A DNA stretch of 64,000 nt. Source: Agrobacterium rosae (GTDB lineage Bacteria; Pseudomonadota; Alphaproteobacteria; Rhizobiales; Rhizobiaceae). Position 1 is the stretch's first letter. Every line of letters begins with the position of its first letter. The notes beneath the pieces were generated by a model. The model did not search any database and was not told the origin of the DNA. It saw nothing but the letters and a program-made list of their open reading frames with translations. Made by a program: the position numbers and the translations under genes. The stretch spans positions 593,096-657,095 of the forward strand of contig NZ_NXEJ01000008.1 of assembly GCF_002915175.1 (NCBI RefSeq), read 5' to 3'. Positions 1 to 9,801 of the stretch are shown here, in pieces.

Positions 1-1866
1 GCTGCTGGTATCTTCGAAAAGGGCTGCCAGTTGCTCGGTCATCGCGCCTGCCAGTTCGTCAGCGTCTACGATTGTTACCGCGCGACGATAATACCGCGTC
101 ACATCATGGCCGATGCCGATTGCGAGCAGCTCGACCGATGACTTGGTTTCGATCTGTTCGATGACGGCGCGCAGATGCCGTTCCAGATAATTGCCGGGAT
201 TGACCGACAGCGTGGAGTCATCCACCGGCGCACCGTCGGAGATCATCATCATGATCTTGCGCTGTTCGGGCCGATTGATGAGTCGGTTATGAGCCCACAT
301 CAGCGCTTCGCCGTCGATGTTTTCCTTCAACAGGCCTTCGCGCATCATGAGGCCAAGGTTACGGCGCGCACGACGCCATGGGGCATCTGCCGATTTGTAT
401 ATGATGTGGCGCAGATCATTAAGGCGACCGGGAGATGGCGGCTTGCCACCGGCCAGCCACTGCTCACGCGATTGTCCACCCTTCCAGGCCTTGGTCGTGA
501 AGCCGAGAATTTCGACCTTGACGCCAGAACGCTCCAGCGTGCGCGCCAGAATATCGGCGCAGGTGGCGGCAACGGTAATCGGGCGGCCGCGCATGGAGCC
601 TGAATTATCGATGACCAGCGACACGACCGTATCGCGGAATTTCGTGTCCCGCTCCTTCTTGAAGGAGAGCGGCTGCATCGGGTCGATAACGAGACGCACA
701 AGCCTCGCAGGGTCAAGGTAACCCTCTTCAAGATCAAAATCCCAGGAGCGATTCTGCTGAGCCATCAGACGACGTTGCAACCGATTGGCCAAGCGTCCAA
801 CCGCACCCTGCAAATGGGCGAGTTGCTTGTCGAGGAAGGCGCGGAGACGGTCTAACTCAGCTTCGTCGCAAAGCTCCTCGGCAGAAATCTCCTCGTCGAA
901 TTCCTGCGTGAAGATGCGGTAATCCACCTTCTCATTGAAATCATCGAAGGGGCTGTTGGGACGACGGGTTTCGCCAGGCGTTTCGGAATCCTCATCGAGA
1001 TCGTCGGACATTTCGTCTTCCGACATCTCGGCTCCATCCATCTCGCCATCTTCCATCTGCTCCTGAGAGGCTTCGCTCTCTTCGGCAGGGGCAGCATCGG
1101 AACCGGCTTCTTCTTCGACCTGTTCTTCCTGCGTCTCGTTGCTGGCGGGCTGGTCCTCTTCGGAATCGGTCTCCTGGCTTTCGTCCTGATCTTCGTCGTC
1201 GCCGAAATCCTCCGCCATCTGCATGGAGGTCAGCATTTTGCGAATGAGCTTGGAGAACGCCTTTTGGTCGTCCATGACCTTCGAAAGGTCCTGAAGATCG
1301 GCAGATGCCTTTTCCTCGATGAAGGACCGCCACAGATCCAGAACCTTGCCAGCGCTCTCGGGCGGCTTCTCGCCCGTCAGTCTTTCGCGCACCATCATCG
1401 CGACGGCTTCGGCCAACGGAGCGTCTTCCTGGGTATTGATGTTGACGAAATTCGCCTTGGCATATTTTTCGGTGTTCATCGCCCGGATATTGGACGCCAT
1501 GCCAGCCATGCGCCGCGCACCGATGGATTCGACACGGGCCTGTTCCACCGCATCGAAGATGAGCCGCGCATCCGGCCCTTGAGGCGACATGGTGGCGTGG
1601 ACATCACTGTTGTGGCAGGCAATCCGCAAGGCCATGGAATCACCCAGGCCACGGGTGACGGCAATTTCCTGTGCGGTTGGTTTTCTGGAAATTTCCGGCA
1701 GGCGCATGCGTTCACCGGCAAGGCCGGGCCGCTCATTAGCGAACACGACCTCGACCTGCGCATCTCCAGCCACAGACCGCACGCACCCTGTGATGGCCTG
1801 ACGCAAAGGTTCGGAATCGATTACCGCCCCGGATTTGGGTCTCACATTGTCGCCACGGCCTGCCAT
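1..1866 (-). CDS. cobT: Cobaltochelatase subunit CobT (C-terminus cut by window edge)
   Basis: CobT is one of three subunits (with CobN and CobS) of the ATP-dependent aerobic cobaltochelatase that inserts cobalt into hydrogenobyrinic acid a,c-diamide in cobalamin synthesis. The reading frame starts at the ATG at 1866 and stays open to base 1, giving 622 codons. The family is about 630 residues, so only some ten residues should be missing. The N-terminal half is conserved CobT sequence. A strongly acidic Glu/Asp-rich linker lies at about residues 220-290, and a C-terminal von Willebrand A domain begins near residue 415 with the MIDAS motif DNSGS. The acidic linker plus VWA layout is diagnostic. 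It lies downstream of cobS on the same strand with a 99-base gap that contains a hairpin. Assignment is firm. Confidence 0.95.
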   Translation of the reverse strand, partial: MAGRGDNVRPKSGAVIDSEPLRQAITGCVRSVAGDAQVEVVFANERPGLAGERMRLPEISRKPTAQEIAVTRGLGDSMALRIACHNSDVHATMSPQGPDARLIFDAVEQARVESIGARRMAGMASNIRAMNTEKYAKANFVNINTQEDAPLAEAVAMMVRERLTGEKPPESAGKVLDLWRSFIEEKASADLQDLSKVMDDQKAFSKLIRKMLTSMQMAEDFGDDEDQDESQETDSEEDQPASNETQEEQVEEEAGSDAAPAEESEASQEQMEDGEMDGAEMSEDEMSDDLDEDSETPGETRRPNSPFDDFNEKVDYRIFTQEFDEEISAEELCDEAELDRLRAFLDKQLAHLQGAVGRLANRLQRRLMAQQNRSWDFDLEEGYLDPARLVRLVIDPMQPLSFKKERDTKFRDTVVSLVIDNSGSMRGRPITVAATCADILARTLERSGVKVEILGFTTKAWKGGQSREQWLAGGKPPSPGRLNDLRHIIYKSADAPWRRARRNLGLMMREGLLKENIDGEALMWAHNRLINRPEQRKIMMMISDGAPVDDSTLSVNPGNYLERHLRAVIEQIETKSSVELLAIGIGHDVTRYYRRAVTIVDADELAGAMTEQLAALFEDTSS

Positions 1867-1889
1867 TGTCTTTCCTGTCGATCCTGAAC

Positions 1890-1925
1890 GCCACCCTTAT
1901 CAGCAAGGCTAAAGGGTGGCTTTTT
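1890..1925 (+). terminator. Hairpin with T-run between cobS and cobT
   Basis: A perfect 9-bp stem (GCCACCCTT at 1890-1898 and AAGGGTGGC at 1912-1920) is followed on the + strand by TTTTT. It has the form of an intrinsic terminator reading left to right, although no + strand gene was identified upstream. On the cob transcript (minus strand) the same hairpin would form between cobS and cobT without a downstream U-run, where it could act as an mRNA processing or stability element. The orientation is unexpected and the function is inferred only. Confidence 0.5.
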
Positions 1926-1965
1926 CAACTCGTCGGTGATGCCTTCCGGAAAAAATCGGAAAATA

Positions 1966-2955
1966 TCAGGCGCTGAGAACGATATTCGCAGCACTTTCTT
2001 TCAGCTCAACGCCGAATGCGCGCTGATAATGTTCAGCCACCAGCGTCCGCTCCAGCTCATCGCACTTGTTGAGGAAGGTGACGCGGAAGGCAAAAGCGAT
2101 ATCGCCGAAGATATCGGCATTTTCCGCCCAGGTGATGACCGTACGCGGGCTCATGACCGTGGAGAGATCACCGTTGACGAAGGCAGAACGCGTCAGGTCG
2201 GCCACGCGCACCATCTTGGATGCGGTTTCGCGGCCCTTGGCATTATCAAGGCTCTTCACCTTGGCAACGACGATGGCAACTTCCTGCTCGTGTGGCAGAT
2301 AGTTCAGCGTTGTCACGACAGACCAACGGTCCATCTGCGCCTGGTTGATCTGCTGTGTGCCGTGGTAAAGACCGGTCGTATCACCAAGGCCCACCGTATT
2401 GGCAGTCGCGAAAATACGGAAGGCAGGGTGTGGGCGGATAACACGGCTCTGGTCGAGCAGCGTCAAACGGCCGGAGGATTCCAGCACGCGCTGGATGACG
2501 AACATCACGTCCGGGCGACCGGCATCATACTCATCGAAAACCAATGCGACATTGTGTTGGTACGCCCAGGGCAGAATGCCGTCCTTGAACTCAGTTACCT
2601 GCTTGCCGTCCTTCAGAACGATGGCGTCCTTTCCGACGAGGTCGATACGGCTGACGTGGCTATCCAGATTGACGCGCACGCAAGGCCAGTTCAGCCGTGC
2701 GGCGACCTGTTCGATATGCGTGGATTTGCCAGTGCCATGGAAGCCGGATACCATGACCCGTCGATTATGAGCAAAGCCGGCTAGAATGGCGAGGGTGGTG
2801 TCACGGTCGAACAGATAGTCGGGATCGAGGTCCGGCACATAGGCGTCGCCCTGCGAATAGGCAGGCACGCGAAGGTCCGTATCGATGCCGAAAACATCTC
2901 GCACAGACACGGTCGTATCCGGCAGGTTGGTAATATCCAGGTCAATTTTGCTCAT
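1966..2955 (-). CDS. cobS: Cobaltochelatase subunit CobS (AAA+ ATPase)
   Basis: CobS is the MoxR-type AAA+ subunit of aerobic cobaltochelatase. It forms a hexameric ring with CobT and uses ATP to drive cobalt insertion by CobN. The 329-residue product has a Walker A motif GFHGTGKST at about residues 71-79 and a Walker B region [10 protein letters not shown], and the length fits the family (about 330). The ATG at 2955 is preferred over an upstream in-frame start at 2982 because GGAGACGTT directly precedes it as a ribosome binding site, and the protein then begins MSKIDLDI as in rhizobial CobS. It is followed on the same strand by cobT, so both are probably co-expressed. Confidence 0.96.
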   Translation of the reverse strand: MSKIDLDITNLPDTTVSVRDVFGIDTDLRVPAYSQGDAYVPDLDPDYLFDRDTTLAILAGFAHNRRVMVSGFHGTGKSTHIEQVAARLNWPCVRVNLDSHVSRIDLVGKDAIVLKDGKQVTEFKDGILPWAYQHNVALVFDEYDAGRPDVMFVIQRVLESSGRLTLLDQSRVIRPHPAFRIFATANTVGLGDTTGLYHGTQQINQAQMDRWSVVTTLNYLPHEQEVAIVVAKVKSLDNAKGRETASKMVRVADLTRSAFVNGDLSTVMSPRTVITWAENADIFGDIAFAFRVTFLNKCDELERTLVAEHYQRAFGVELKESAANIVLSA

Positions 2956-3019
2956 AACGTCTCCAAGGCGGGTAGCAGCCACCCGGCCACATATCTATCA
3001 GGCGATCACAGGAAAGGGC

Positions 3020-3646
3020 TTAGCAGAAACCAGATTGCTTTAACAATTGGTACGCTTGAATAACAGCACGAAAACGCTCTTCCGAACCACGATCACCACC
3101 ATTAGCATCAGGATGGTGTTTTTTGACAAGCTCTTTATAGCTCTTTTTGATCTCTTCTTGCTTGGCATTCACAGAAAGCCCAAGCGTATCAAAGGCTTTT
3201 TGTTCCAGCGTTTTCAGCTTGCGGCTCTGCGCATAACGCGGACCACCGCTGCGCCCCTGCCCCGTGAATCCAAATGGGTCGCGGATGCGCGCATTGGTCG
3301 CGCCAGCAGAACCCGAACGCAATGTGGAGTGCAACGGGCTGTCACCTGCGGTCTTGTTTACGCCGACCGTCCATGTCGGGCGGTGGCCGGTAATGGCTTC
3401 CTTTTGATAGCGCGCGATCTCGCTATCTGAGAGACCGGAAAAATAGTTATAGCCCTTGTTGTACTCTTTCACATGCTCGAAACAGAACATGAAGAACTGC
3501 CCCTCGGCATTACGGCCGACAGGTGCGCGATGAACGCCCGGCTTTTCGCACCCGTCCCACTGGCAGACTGGAGCCTTGATCTCCGGCTCCGGCTCCCTTT
3601 TGCGACGCGTGCGAATACGGTCGAAATATTTCGAATCCAATTTCAT
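3020..3646 (-). CDS. DnaJ-domain protein (J-domain at C-terminus)
   Basis: This 208-residue protein carries a J domain in its last 65 residues or so, with the invariant HPD tripeptide in KKHHPDANGG. J domains stimulate the ATPase of DnaK-type chaperones. The first 130 residues contain two CxxxxC/H-like segments (CQWDGCEKPG and FMFCFEHV) that may bind a metal; this is inference. It lacks the G/F-rich and zinc-finger regions of true DnaJ, so it is a J-domain co-chaperone rather than the housekeeping DnaJ. The ATG at 3646 is preferred over 3694 because AGG lies about eight bases upstream. It is divergent from bolA and ends 64 bases upstream of the cobS start. Confidence 0.88.
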   Translation of the reverse strand: MKLDSKYFDRIRTRRKREPEPEIKAPVCQWDGCEKPGVHRAPVGRNAEGQFFMFCFEHVKEYNKGYNYFSGLSDSEIARYQKEAITGHRPTWTVGVNKTAGDSPLHSTLRSGSAGATNARIRDPFGFTGQGRSGGPRYAQSRKLKTLEQKAFDTLGLSVNAKQEEIKKSYKELVKKHHPDANGGDRGSEERFRAVIQAYQLLKQSGFC

Positions 3647-3760
3647 AGTAACCTGATTATGGTGCGCGAGAATGCGCACGACAAGAATTGACAAATCGGA
3701 ATGTTACAGGCTCTTAGAGAGCCCTTTTTCAGATGCAATAACGATTTGGAGACCGAACAG

Positions 3761-4042
3761 ATGTCCTTGCGAGAGAGCATTGAAAACAAGCTCAAAGAGA
3801 CGTTTTTACCGGTCAGGTTGAACGTTATCGATGAAAGTCATTTACACGCTGGCCATCAGCCCGACATGACCGGAACGGGTGAGACGCACATGCGTGTTCA
3901 GATAGTGTCGGAAAGCTTTTCCGGCAAGTCACGGGTGGATCGTCACCGCGCGATCAACGCATTGCTGAAGCCCGAGCTCGATGCGGGGCTTCACGCACTC
4001 GCCATAGACGTGGCGGCACCGGGTGAAGCCACGCGTTTCTGA
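3761..4042 (+). CDS. bolA: BolA family protein
   Basis: A 93-residue BolA-family protein. The family works with monothiol glutaredoxins in iron-sulfur cluster handling and in stress and morphology regulation. The sequence shows the class II KH-like fold pattern, with the conserved GETHMRVQIVSESF strand region and the VDRHRAINALL helix in which the family's conserved His sits. The ATG at 3761 is chosen because it gives MSLRESIENKL, the usual BolA start, with GGAG eleven bases upstream; the frame is open to 3701. It is divergent from the DnaJ-like gene and convergent with aroB, whose stop is 10 bases away. Which BolA subgroup it belongs to cannot be decided by eye. Confidence 0.9.
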   Translation: MSLRESIENKLKETFLPVRLNVIDESHLHAGHQPDMTGTGETHMRVQIVSESFSGKSRVDRHRAINALLKPELDAGLHALAIDVAAPGEATRF

Positions 4043-4052
4043 CTTGGTCCGG

Positions 4053-5186
4053 TCAGCCGGGGTGTTTGTCGCTAAGGAAAGATTGCACCTCGGAAGAGGC
4101 GACGTCATCGGCCACGAATGACTGGCCAATGCCATGGGTCAGGATGAAGGTTAGCTTGCCGCCCTTCACCTTCTTGTCCTGCGCAATTGCAGCCATCAGT
4201 GTTTCCACCGGTGGCAATTCGCCGGGAATATCCTTCATCGTCGTCGGCAACCCTACGGCCTTCAGATGCGCCTCAACACGGGCTGCATCATCAGGGCTTG
4301 CAAGGTTGAGGCGGGCTGAAAACTGGTGCGCCAGCACCATGCCAATGGCCACGCCTTCGCCATGCACCAGACGCTTGCTATCATATTCCGTCGCCGCTTC
4401 CAGCGCGTGACCGAAGGTGTGGCCGAGATTGAGCAGCGCACGAACACCGTTCTCCCTCTCATCGGCCACGACGACGTCTGCCTTCGCCTGACAGCTGGTG
4501 GCAATGGCTTTGATGCGGGCGGGACCGCCCTTCACGACATCCGACCAGTTGTTTTCCAGCCATTCGAAAAACTCCGGCTTGTCGATAAGGCCGTATTTGA
4601 CGACTTCTGCGTAGCCAGCACGAAATTCACGCGGGCTCAACGTATCAAGCACGGCGGTATCTGCCAGAACGAGATCAGGCTGGTGAAAAACGCCGAGAAG
4701 GTTTTTGCCGTAGCGCGAGTTGATGCCCGTCTTGCCGCCGACGGACGAATCCACCTGCGCCAACAGCGATGTCGGTATCTGCACGAAGCGCACGCCGCGC
4801 CGCACGATGCCCGCAGCAAAGCCCGCGAGATCGCCGATCACGCCGCCACCCAGCGCAATCACGGCATCGTTACGCTCGACGCGCGCAGCCAGCACGGTAT
4901 CGCAGACCGTCATCAGATGTTCGAAGCTCTTGGTCTTTTCACCGGCGGGAAGCGTCAGCGATACCGCCTCGATGCCATCGGTCTGCAGGCCATCCGTCAG
5001 AGCTTCAAGATAAAGCGGGGCCACATGCTCATCGGTGATGATAGCAGCACGCTTGCCCTTGAGACGGGAGGAAATCTCACCGCCTGCCCGCGCAACCAAA
5101 CCGGGGCCGATCAGAATATCATAGGCGCGATCACCAAGCGGCACATGCACGAGATGTTCTTCGGTCTGGACGGGATGAGATGTCAT
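4053..5186 (-). CDS. aroB: 3-dehydroquinate synthase
   Basis: AroB converts DAHP to 3-dehydroquinate, the second step of the shikimate pathway, using NAD+ and a divalent metal. The 377-residue product shows the hallmark segments [32 protein letters not shown] and [13 protein letters not shown]; the last carries metal-binding histidines. The start at 5186 lies 4 bases after the aroK stop, so the two genes are very likely translated from one mRNA; an in-frame extension to 5213 would overlap aroK. The aroK-aroB order is common in proteobacteria. It converges on bolA with no obvious terminator between them. Confidence 0.97.
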   Translation of the reverse strand: MTSHPVQTEEHLVHVPLGDRAYDILIGPGLVARAGGEISSRLKGKRAAIITDEHVAPLYLEALTDGLQTDGIEAVSLTLPAGEKTKSFEHLMTVCDTVLAARVERNDAVIALGGGVIGDLAGFAAGIVRRGVRFVQIPTSLLAQVDSSVGGKTGINSRYGKNLLGVFHQPDLVLADTAVLDTLSPREFRAGYAEVVKYGLIDKPEFFEWLENNWSDVVKGGPARIKAIATSCQAKADVVVADERENGVRALLNLGHTFGHALEAATEYDSKRLVHGEGVAIGMVLAHQFSARLNLASPDDAARVEAHLKAVGLPTTMKDIPGELPPVETLMAAIAQDKKVKGGKLTFILTHGIGQSFVADDVASSEVQSFLSDKHPG

Positions 5187-5190
5187 GAGA

Positions 5191-5787
5191 TCAGGCCTTC
5201 TGTTCCGCACCAACGATGGCTTCGAGTACCTCGTTCACGATGATTTCCTTGCGGACATCGCGTGACTCGATCGTTATGTCGGCTTCTTCATAAATCGGAT
5301 GACGGCGCTCCATCAGCTCCATCAACGTCGCCTTCGGGTTCTCGGTCTTGAGCAGAGGGCGATTGTCGCGCTTGTTGACGCGTTCCCACAGCACCTCGAT
5401 GTCGGCCTTCAGCCACATGGAGAGACCGCCACGCTTGATGTGCCGGCGTGTGCTTTCATTGACGAAGGCACCGCCACCCGTCGACACCACCTTCGGTCCG
5501 CCTCGAAGCAGACGCTTGATCACCCGTTTTTCAAGCGCGCGAAACTCGTCTTCGCCATAGGACGCGAAAAGCTCAGGAATCGTCATGCGCGATACGCGCT
5601 CGATTTCGATATCCGTATCGACGAAAGGAATTTTAAGGTGTTGCGCAACAAGCCTGCCGATTGCGGACTTGCCCGCACCCATCAATCCCACGAAAACGAG
5701 GTTTCGTCGTCCAAGCTTTGCCCGCGCTCTTTCACCGATCGTTTTTTCACCCAATCCAGGATGAAAATTTGTGTTGGTTTCACTCAT
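5191..5787 (-). CDS. aroK: Shikimate kinase
   Basis: AroK phosphorylates shikimate at the 3-hydroxyl with ATP. The 198-residue protein has a P-loop GLMGAGKSA at about residues 34-42, the DTDIEIE segment that binds shikimate and magnesium, and the STGGGAF motif. It is slightly longer than the minimal 170-residue enzyme because of an N-terminal extension, which is normal in rhizobia. The ATG at 5787 is chosen; an upstream TTG at 5838 would add 17 residues with no family support. It is the first gene of the aroK-aroB unit, and 172 bases separate it from the divergent small membrane-protein gene, so the promoter should lie there. Confidence 0.95.
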   Translation of the reverse strand: MSETNTNFHPGLGEKTIGERARAKLGRRNLVFVGLMGAGKSAIGRLVAQHLKIPFVDTDIEIERVSRMTIPELFASYGEDEFRALEKRVIKRLLRGGPKVVSTGGGAFVNESTRRHIKRGGLSMWLKADIEVLWERVNKRDNRPLLKTENPKATLMELMERRHPIYEEADITIESRDVRKEIIVNEVLEAIVGAEQKA

Positions 5788-5959
5788 GAATGATGGCCCG
5801 TTTGGGATCGGTATCTGCAAATGTTTACGAAGCGTCAAGCCAAATTGCGGCTTATAGAAAGAGAATCGCCCGAAAGACGCGCCTTAGGTTTACAGCAACG
5901 GCCTTGTCCCTGCTTTAAGCGCGTCTCATATAAGACCTGAGACGTGCACCGGAGTTTCC

Positions 5960-6109
5960 ATGCCAACCCTTTTTCGCTTCATCTTCGTGCTGGCCGCCAT
6001 TGCGGGCATCATTTATGGCAGCATGGCTTCTCTTGTCTCTCTGGTTCAACCAAAAGAGCGGGAAGTCACCGTGCGCATTCCGTCCGAGCGTCTGAACCCA
6101 ACCCCCTGA
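5960..6109 (+). CDS. Small single-pass membrane protein, 49 residues
   Basis: A short reading frame starting at the ATG at 5960 with GGAG eight bases upstream encodes 49 residues: MPTLFRFIF, a hydrophobic helix to about residue 26, then a charged tail ending RLNPTP. It stops 18 bases before xerD on the same strand and lies just downstream of the aroK/xerD divergent promoter region. The RBS, the membrane segment and the tight spacing to xerD support a real gene. No function is known; it could be an inner-membrane microprotein co-expressed with xerD. Confidence 0.7.
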   Translation: MPTLFRFIFVLAAIAGIIYGSMASLVSLVQPKEREVTVRIPSERLNPTP

Positions 6110-6127
6110 TCTATCGAAAGCGCATCA

Positions 6128-7081
6128 ATGGCTGGTCAGGACGCCGCAAGGCTTGAGAGTTTTCTGGAAATGATGAGCGCCGAGCGCGGGGCTGCTGAAA
6201 ACACGCTGTCATCTTACGAGCGTGACCTGACCGATCTCGAAGAATTTTTGCGAGAACGCAAGACGCCGATGTCGGAAGCGACGACGGCTGATCTTTCCGC
6301 CTACCTCGGGCATCTTTCGACACAAGGATTTGCGGCCTCCTCGCAAGCGCGCCGTTTGTCCTCCACGCGCCAGTTCTACAAGTTTCTCTACACCGAAGGA
6401 CTTCGGGGCGATGACCCCACCGGCATCCTGGATGCGCCGAAAAAAGGTCGCTCTCTACCCAAGATCATGAGCGTGTCAGATGTCACGAAGCTTCTGGCAC
6501 AGGCGCAAACGGAAGCAGAAACGGAAGGGGCAGGACAAGTCGCTCGCATCCGCATGCATCTTTTGCTCGAGCTGCTTTACGCAACCGGCATGCGTGTCAG
6601 CGAACTGGTTTCGCTTCCCGCAACAGTTCTACGACATGAAGGCCGCTTCCTGATGATCCGCGGTAAGGGCAACAAGGACCGCATGGTGCTTCTTTCGCGG
6701 ACCGCGATGGAAGCCATGGACACCTACGACCGGGCGCGAAAAGCATTGGTTCCGAAAAAGGAGGGACTGCCCGAAAGCCCATGGCTTTTTCCTTCCAATG
6801 GTAAAGAAGGGCATCTGCCGCGTCAGGTTTTTGCCCGCGACCTGAAAGATATCGCCATCAGGGCGGGTCTTTCGCCTTCGGCAATTTCACCGCATATCAT
6901 GCGCCATGCCTTTGCCAGCCACCTTTTACAGAATGGTGCAGACCTGCGTGCCGTGCAGGAACTGCTTGGCCATTCGGACATTTCCACGACACAAATCTAT
7001 ACACATGTGCTGGAAGAACGGCTTCAAGAGCTGGTACAAACACACCACCCTCTTGCCAAACAGGCCAAAAACCTTGAATAG
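6128..7081 (+). CDS. xerD: Tyrosine recombinase XerD
   Basis: XerD acts with XerC at dif to resolve chromosome dimers. The 317-residue protein has the N-terminal core-binding SAM-like domain (about residues 5-95) and a C-terminal catalytic domain with the tyrosine-recombinase set: Arg in ATGMRVSEL, Lys in GKGNKDR, His and Arg in [11 protein letters not shown], His in [13 protein letters not shown], and the nucleophilic Tyr in QIYTHV. The position next to aroK and accA is the usual housekeeping one in rhizobia, and there are no flanking att sites, so this is a cellular recombinase and not a phage integrase. It is probably co-transcribed with the 49-residue membrane protein before it and possibly with accA after it. 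Confidence 0.95.
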   Translation: MAGQDAARLESFLEMMSAERGAAENTLSSYERDLTDLEEFLRERKTPMSEATTADLSAYLGHLSTQGFAASSQARRLSSTRQFYKFLYTEGLRGDDPTGILDAPKKGRSLPKIMSVSDVTKLLAQAQTEAETEGAGQVARIRMHLLLELLYATGMRVSELVSLPATVLRHEGRFLMIRGKGNKDRMVLLSRTAMEAMDTYDRARKALVPKKEGLPESPWLFPSNGKEGHLPRQVFARDLKDIAIRAGLSPSAISPHIMRHAFASHLLQNGADLRAVQELLGHSDISTTQIYTHVLEERLQELVQTHHPLAKQAKNLE

Positions 7082-7144
7082 AGCGATCGGAACCGCCGGG
7101 ACCACCCGGTCAAACCTTGCGCAAAACGATCGGAAACGGATCTC

Positions 7145-8098
7145 ATGCACAACTACCTCGACTTCGAAAAACCTATCTCGGACCTTGAAGGCAAGATTCT
7201 GGAGCTGAAAAAGCTCGCCGCCGAAGACGAGAGCATAGATACCTCGGAGGAGATTTCGCGTCTTGAGTCCCGCGTCAGGGACTCGATGCAGGACATTTAC
7301 TCCAAGCTGAACGCCTGGCAGAAAACGCAGGTCGCGCGCCACCCGCAGCGCCCGCATTTCGTCGATTATGCCAAGCAACTGTTCACAGACTTCACGCCGC
7401 TAGCCGGCGACCGCAAGTTTGCCGAGGATGCTGCAATCCAGGCGGGCCTTGGCCGGTTTAACGGACAGCCTGTCGCCATCATCGGCCAGGAAAAGGGCAG
7501 CGATACCAAGTCGCGGCTGAAGCACAATTTCGGCAGCCCACGTCCTGAAGGATACCGAAAGGCAATCCGCGTTCTAGAACTAGCCGATCGTTTTTCCCTG
7601 CCTGTCATCACTCTGATCGACACCGCTGGTGCCTATCCGGGCGTCGGCGCCGAAGAGCGCGGCCAGGCGGAAGCCATCGCCCGCTCGACGGAAATGTGCC
7701 TCAATGCCAAGGTTCCGATTATATCCGTCGTGATCGGTGAAGGCGGTTCAGGCGGCGCTATTGCCATTGCCACCGGCAACCGCGTCTACATGCTGGAACA
7801 TGCCATTTACTCGGTGATCTCACCCGAAGGTGCCGCCTCCATTCTGTGGCGCGATTCGACGCGTGCCAAGGAAGCGGCCACCAATATGCGGATCACGTCA
7901 GATGATCTGAAATCGCTTGGCGTTATCGATGCGATCATTCCAGAGCCTCTCGGCGGTGCGCATCGCGACCCGGCAACAGTGATCGAGGCAACCGGCAAGA
8001 CGATTGAAGCGGCAATGAAAGATCTCGTTCCGCTGTCTGGCAGCCAGTTGCGCGCTGAACGACGTCAGAAATTCCTCGACATCGGTCGCAGCCTTTAA
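7145..8098 (+). CDS. accA: Acetyl-CoA carboxylase carboxyltransferase subunit alpha
   Basis: AccA pairs with AccD to move the carboxyl group from carboxybiotin to acetyl-CoA, giving malonyl-CoA for fatty acid synthesis. The 317-residue product has the N-terminal helical segment (DFEKPISDLEGKI), the substrate-binding stretches GRFNGQPVAIIGQEKG and TLIDTAGAYPGVGAEERGQ, and the glycine-rich GEGGSGGAIAIATGN followed by VISPEGAASILW. Length matches the bacterial family (about 317-320). It starts 63 bases after xerD and ends 23 bases before a strong terminator. Confidence 0.97.
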   Translation: MHNYLDFEKPISDLEGKILELKKLAAEDESIDTSEEISRLESRVRDSMQDIYSKLNAWQKTQVARHPQRPHFVDYAKQLFTDFTPLAGDRKFAEDAAIQAGLGRFNGQPVAIIGQEKGSDTKSRLKHNFGSPRPEGYRKAIRVLELADRFSLPVITLIDTAGAYPGVGAEERGQAEAIARSTEMCLNAKVPIISVVIGEGGSGGAIAIATGNRVYMLEHAIYSVISPEGAASILWRDSTRAKEAATNMRITSDDLKSLGVIDAIIPEPLGGAHRDPATVIEATGKTIEAAMKDLVPLSGSQLRAERRQKFLDIGRSL

Positions 8099-8120
8099 AA
8101 ATCGATATCTGCGTAAATTA

Positions 8121-8154
8121 AAGCCCACCCACGTTACGCGCGGGTGGGCTTTTG
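8121..8154 (+). terminator. Intrinsic terminator after accA
   Basis: A 10-bp perfect stem (AAGCCCACCC at 8121-8130, GGGTGGGCTT at 8142-8151) with an 11-base loop is followed by TTT. It begins 23 bases after the accA stop and is the probable end of the xerD-accA transcript. Confidence 0.85.
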
Positions 8155-8307
8155 TCTTGGCAGATACCGTAGACGTAAATCCGCGCGGCGCACGTCAGCG
8201 TTTTGTTCGATAAAAGTGAACAACTTAACCATTAATGCCGCAACGTCTTGCATAAGGCGGTAACGCTCGGGTACTTACGAACTATCTTAAAAACTACGGG
8301 GTCTGGG

Positions 8308-9801
8308 TTGGCGAAATTATCTTCGTTCGTTCGTAGAACACTGATCATGTTCGGTTTGGGTGTCGCCTTGCTCATCGGCATGGTTGCGACCTCCCTATGG
8401 CTCGTTCAGGCGAACAACAAATATTCGCAGGAAACCGCCGAGTTGCGCCGTATACGCGCCTCCATTCTAGACGTGCTCACCACGATACAGGATGCTGAAA
8501 CCGGTCAGCGCGGTTATCTTCTGACAAACGACGAGCGTTATCTTGCTCCTTACCGGGAGGCTCTGAAAACACTCGGCGACATCCGTCAACGATTGGCGGA
8601 GCGCATTGGTAACCGGCCTGAATACATCGCCGATTTGCCCAAGCTTCAATCCAATCTCGATGCGAAAATGGCGGAAATCGGTCGCGCCGTTCAGCTCATG
8701 AATGACAATCGCACAACGGAAGCCATCGACCTTGTGCGCAGTGATACCGGTCTCGCTTACATGCGGGAGATACGCGACACGCTCACTCGCTATCAGGAAA
8801 CAACAGATAACCGGTTGCGGATCATCGTTGCGGATCAGTTGTCCGCTGCCGAGAACCTGCTCTGGGTCACGATCTGCGGCGCAGTTGCAATCCTTGCAGT
8901 GCTGGGTGGTGCGCTCGCGCTCATCGCGAAATATATTCGGGAACTCACGCGTTCTCGCGAAGAAGTGGATGAGCTGAACAGAGGTTTGGAAGAGCGCGTC
9001 GACGAGCGCACAAGAGATCTCGTGCGCGCTAATCAGGAAATCCAGAAATTTGCCTACATCGTGACGCACGATCTGCGTGCCCCACTCGTCAACATCATGG
9101 GTTTTCTGTCGGAGTTCGACACTTCGCTGAAACCAGTGCAGGCCTTCGTGCTGGCAGATGGAAAAACCTTGTCTGAAAACGAGGTGCGCGAGGCAAAACT
9201 GGCGGTGGAAGAAGATTTGCCAGAAGCCATGCGCTTCATCCGGTCTTCGACCCGCAAGATGGACCAGCTGATCAACGCTATTCTGAAAATTTCACGTGAC
9301 GGACGCAGGAAATTGCAGGCTGAAAAGGTCGATCTCAAGGATATTCTGACCACGGCCAGCGCAAGTGTTCAACATCAGGTCACTGCCGTCGATGGCAAGA
9401 TCGATATCGACATCCAAAACTTCACCGTCATCACCGACAGAATTTCGCTCGATCAAATCCTCGGCAATCTCTTCGACAATGCCGTCAAGTACCAGATGCC
9501 TGGAAGACCGCTCGAACTCACCGCGCGGATTCTGCCGCAAGGGCGCGGCATCGTGCGCATCGATGTTAGCGATAACGGCCGCGGTATAGCCGAGGACGAT
9601 CTTGAGCGCGTTTTCGAACTGTTTCGCCGTGCGGGAGAGCAGGATCAGCAGGGCGAAGGCATAGGCCTCGCTCACGTCCGGTCGCTTATCAGAAATCTGG
9701 GTGGAGACATTACGGTTGCGTCAGAACTTGGCAAAGGTAGCACATTCCATCTGACATTGCCCATCGATCTGCGAAAAATTACGCGAGGGAACGACATATG
9801 A
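8308..9801 (+). CDS. CHASE3-domain sensor histidine kinase
   Basis: A membrane sensor kinase of about 497 residues. It has TM1 at about residues 13-36, a periplasmic CHASE3-type helical domain with the typical segment ETGQRGYLLTNDERYL, TM2 at about 188-212, a coiled linker, and then a HisKA domain with the phosphoacceptor His at about residue 254 in VTHDLRAPLVN. The HATPase_c domain has N-box ILGNLFDNAVKY, G1 DNGRGIAEDD and G2 GEGIGLAHV. The start is uncertain: the TTG at 8308 follows a GGGG stretch and places TM1 naturally; another TTG lies at 8248 and an ATG at 8347. It overlaps the following response regulator by ATGA, so the two are translationally coupled. The ligand of the CHASE3 domain is unknown. 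Confidence 0.88.
   Translation: MAKLSSFVRRTLIMFGLGVALLIGMVATSLWLVQANNKYSQETAELRRIRASILDVLTTIQDAETGQRGYLLTNDERYLAPYREALKTLGDIRQRLAERIGNRPEYIADLPKLQSNLDAKMAEIGRAVQLMNDNRTTEAIDLVRSDTGLAYMREIRDTLTRYQETTDNRLRIIVADQLSAAENLLWVTICGAVAILAVLGGALALIAKYIRELTRSREEVDELNRGLEERVDERTRDLVRANQEIQKFAYIVTHDLRAPLVNIMGFLSEFDTSLKPVQAFVLADGKTLSENEVREAKLAVEEDLPEAMRFIRSSTRKMDQLINAILKISRDGRRKLQAEKVDLKDILTTASASVQHQVTAVDGKIDIDIQNFTVITDRISLDQILGNLFDNAVKYQMPGRPLELTARILPQGRGIVRIDVSDNGRGIAEDDLERVFELFRRAGEQDQQGEGIGLAHVRSLIRNLGGDITVASELGKGSTFHLTLPIDLRKITRGNDI

Noticed and set aside
6128..7081. Tyrosine recombinase as a sign of a mobile element
   Set aside because: The protein has XerD length and motifs and sits among housekeeping genes with no att repeats or cargo, so it is the cellular dif recombinase.
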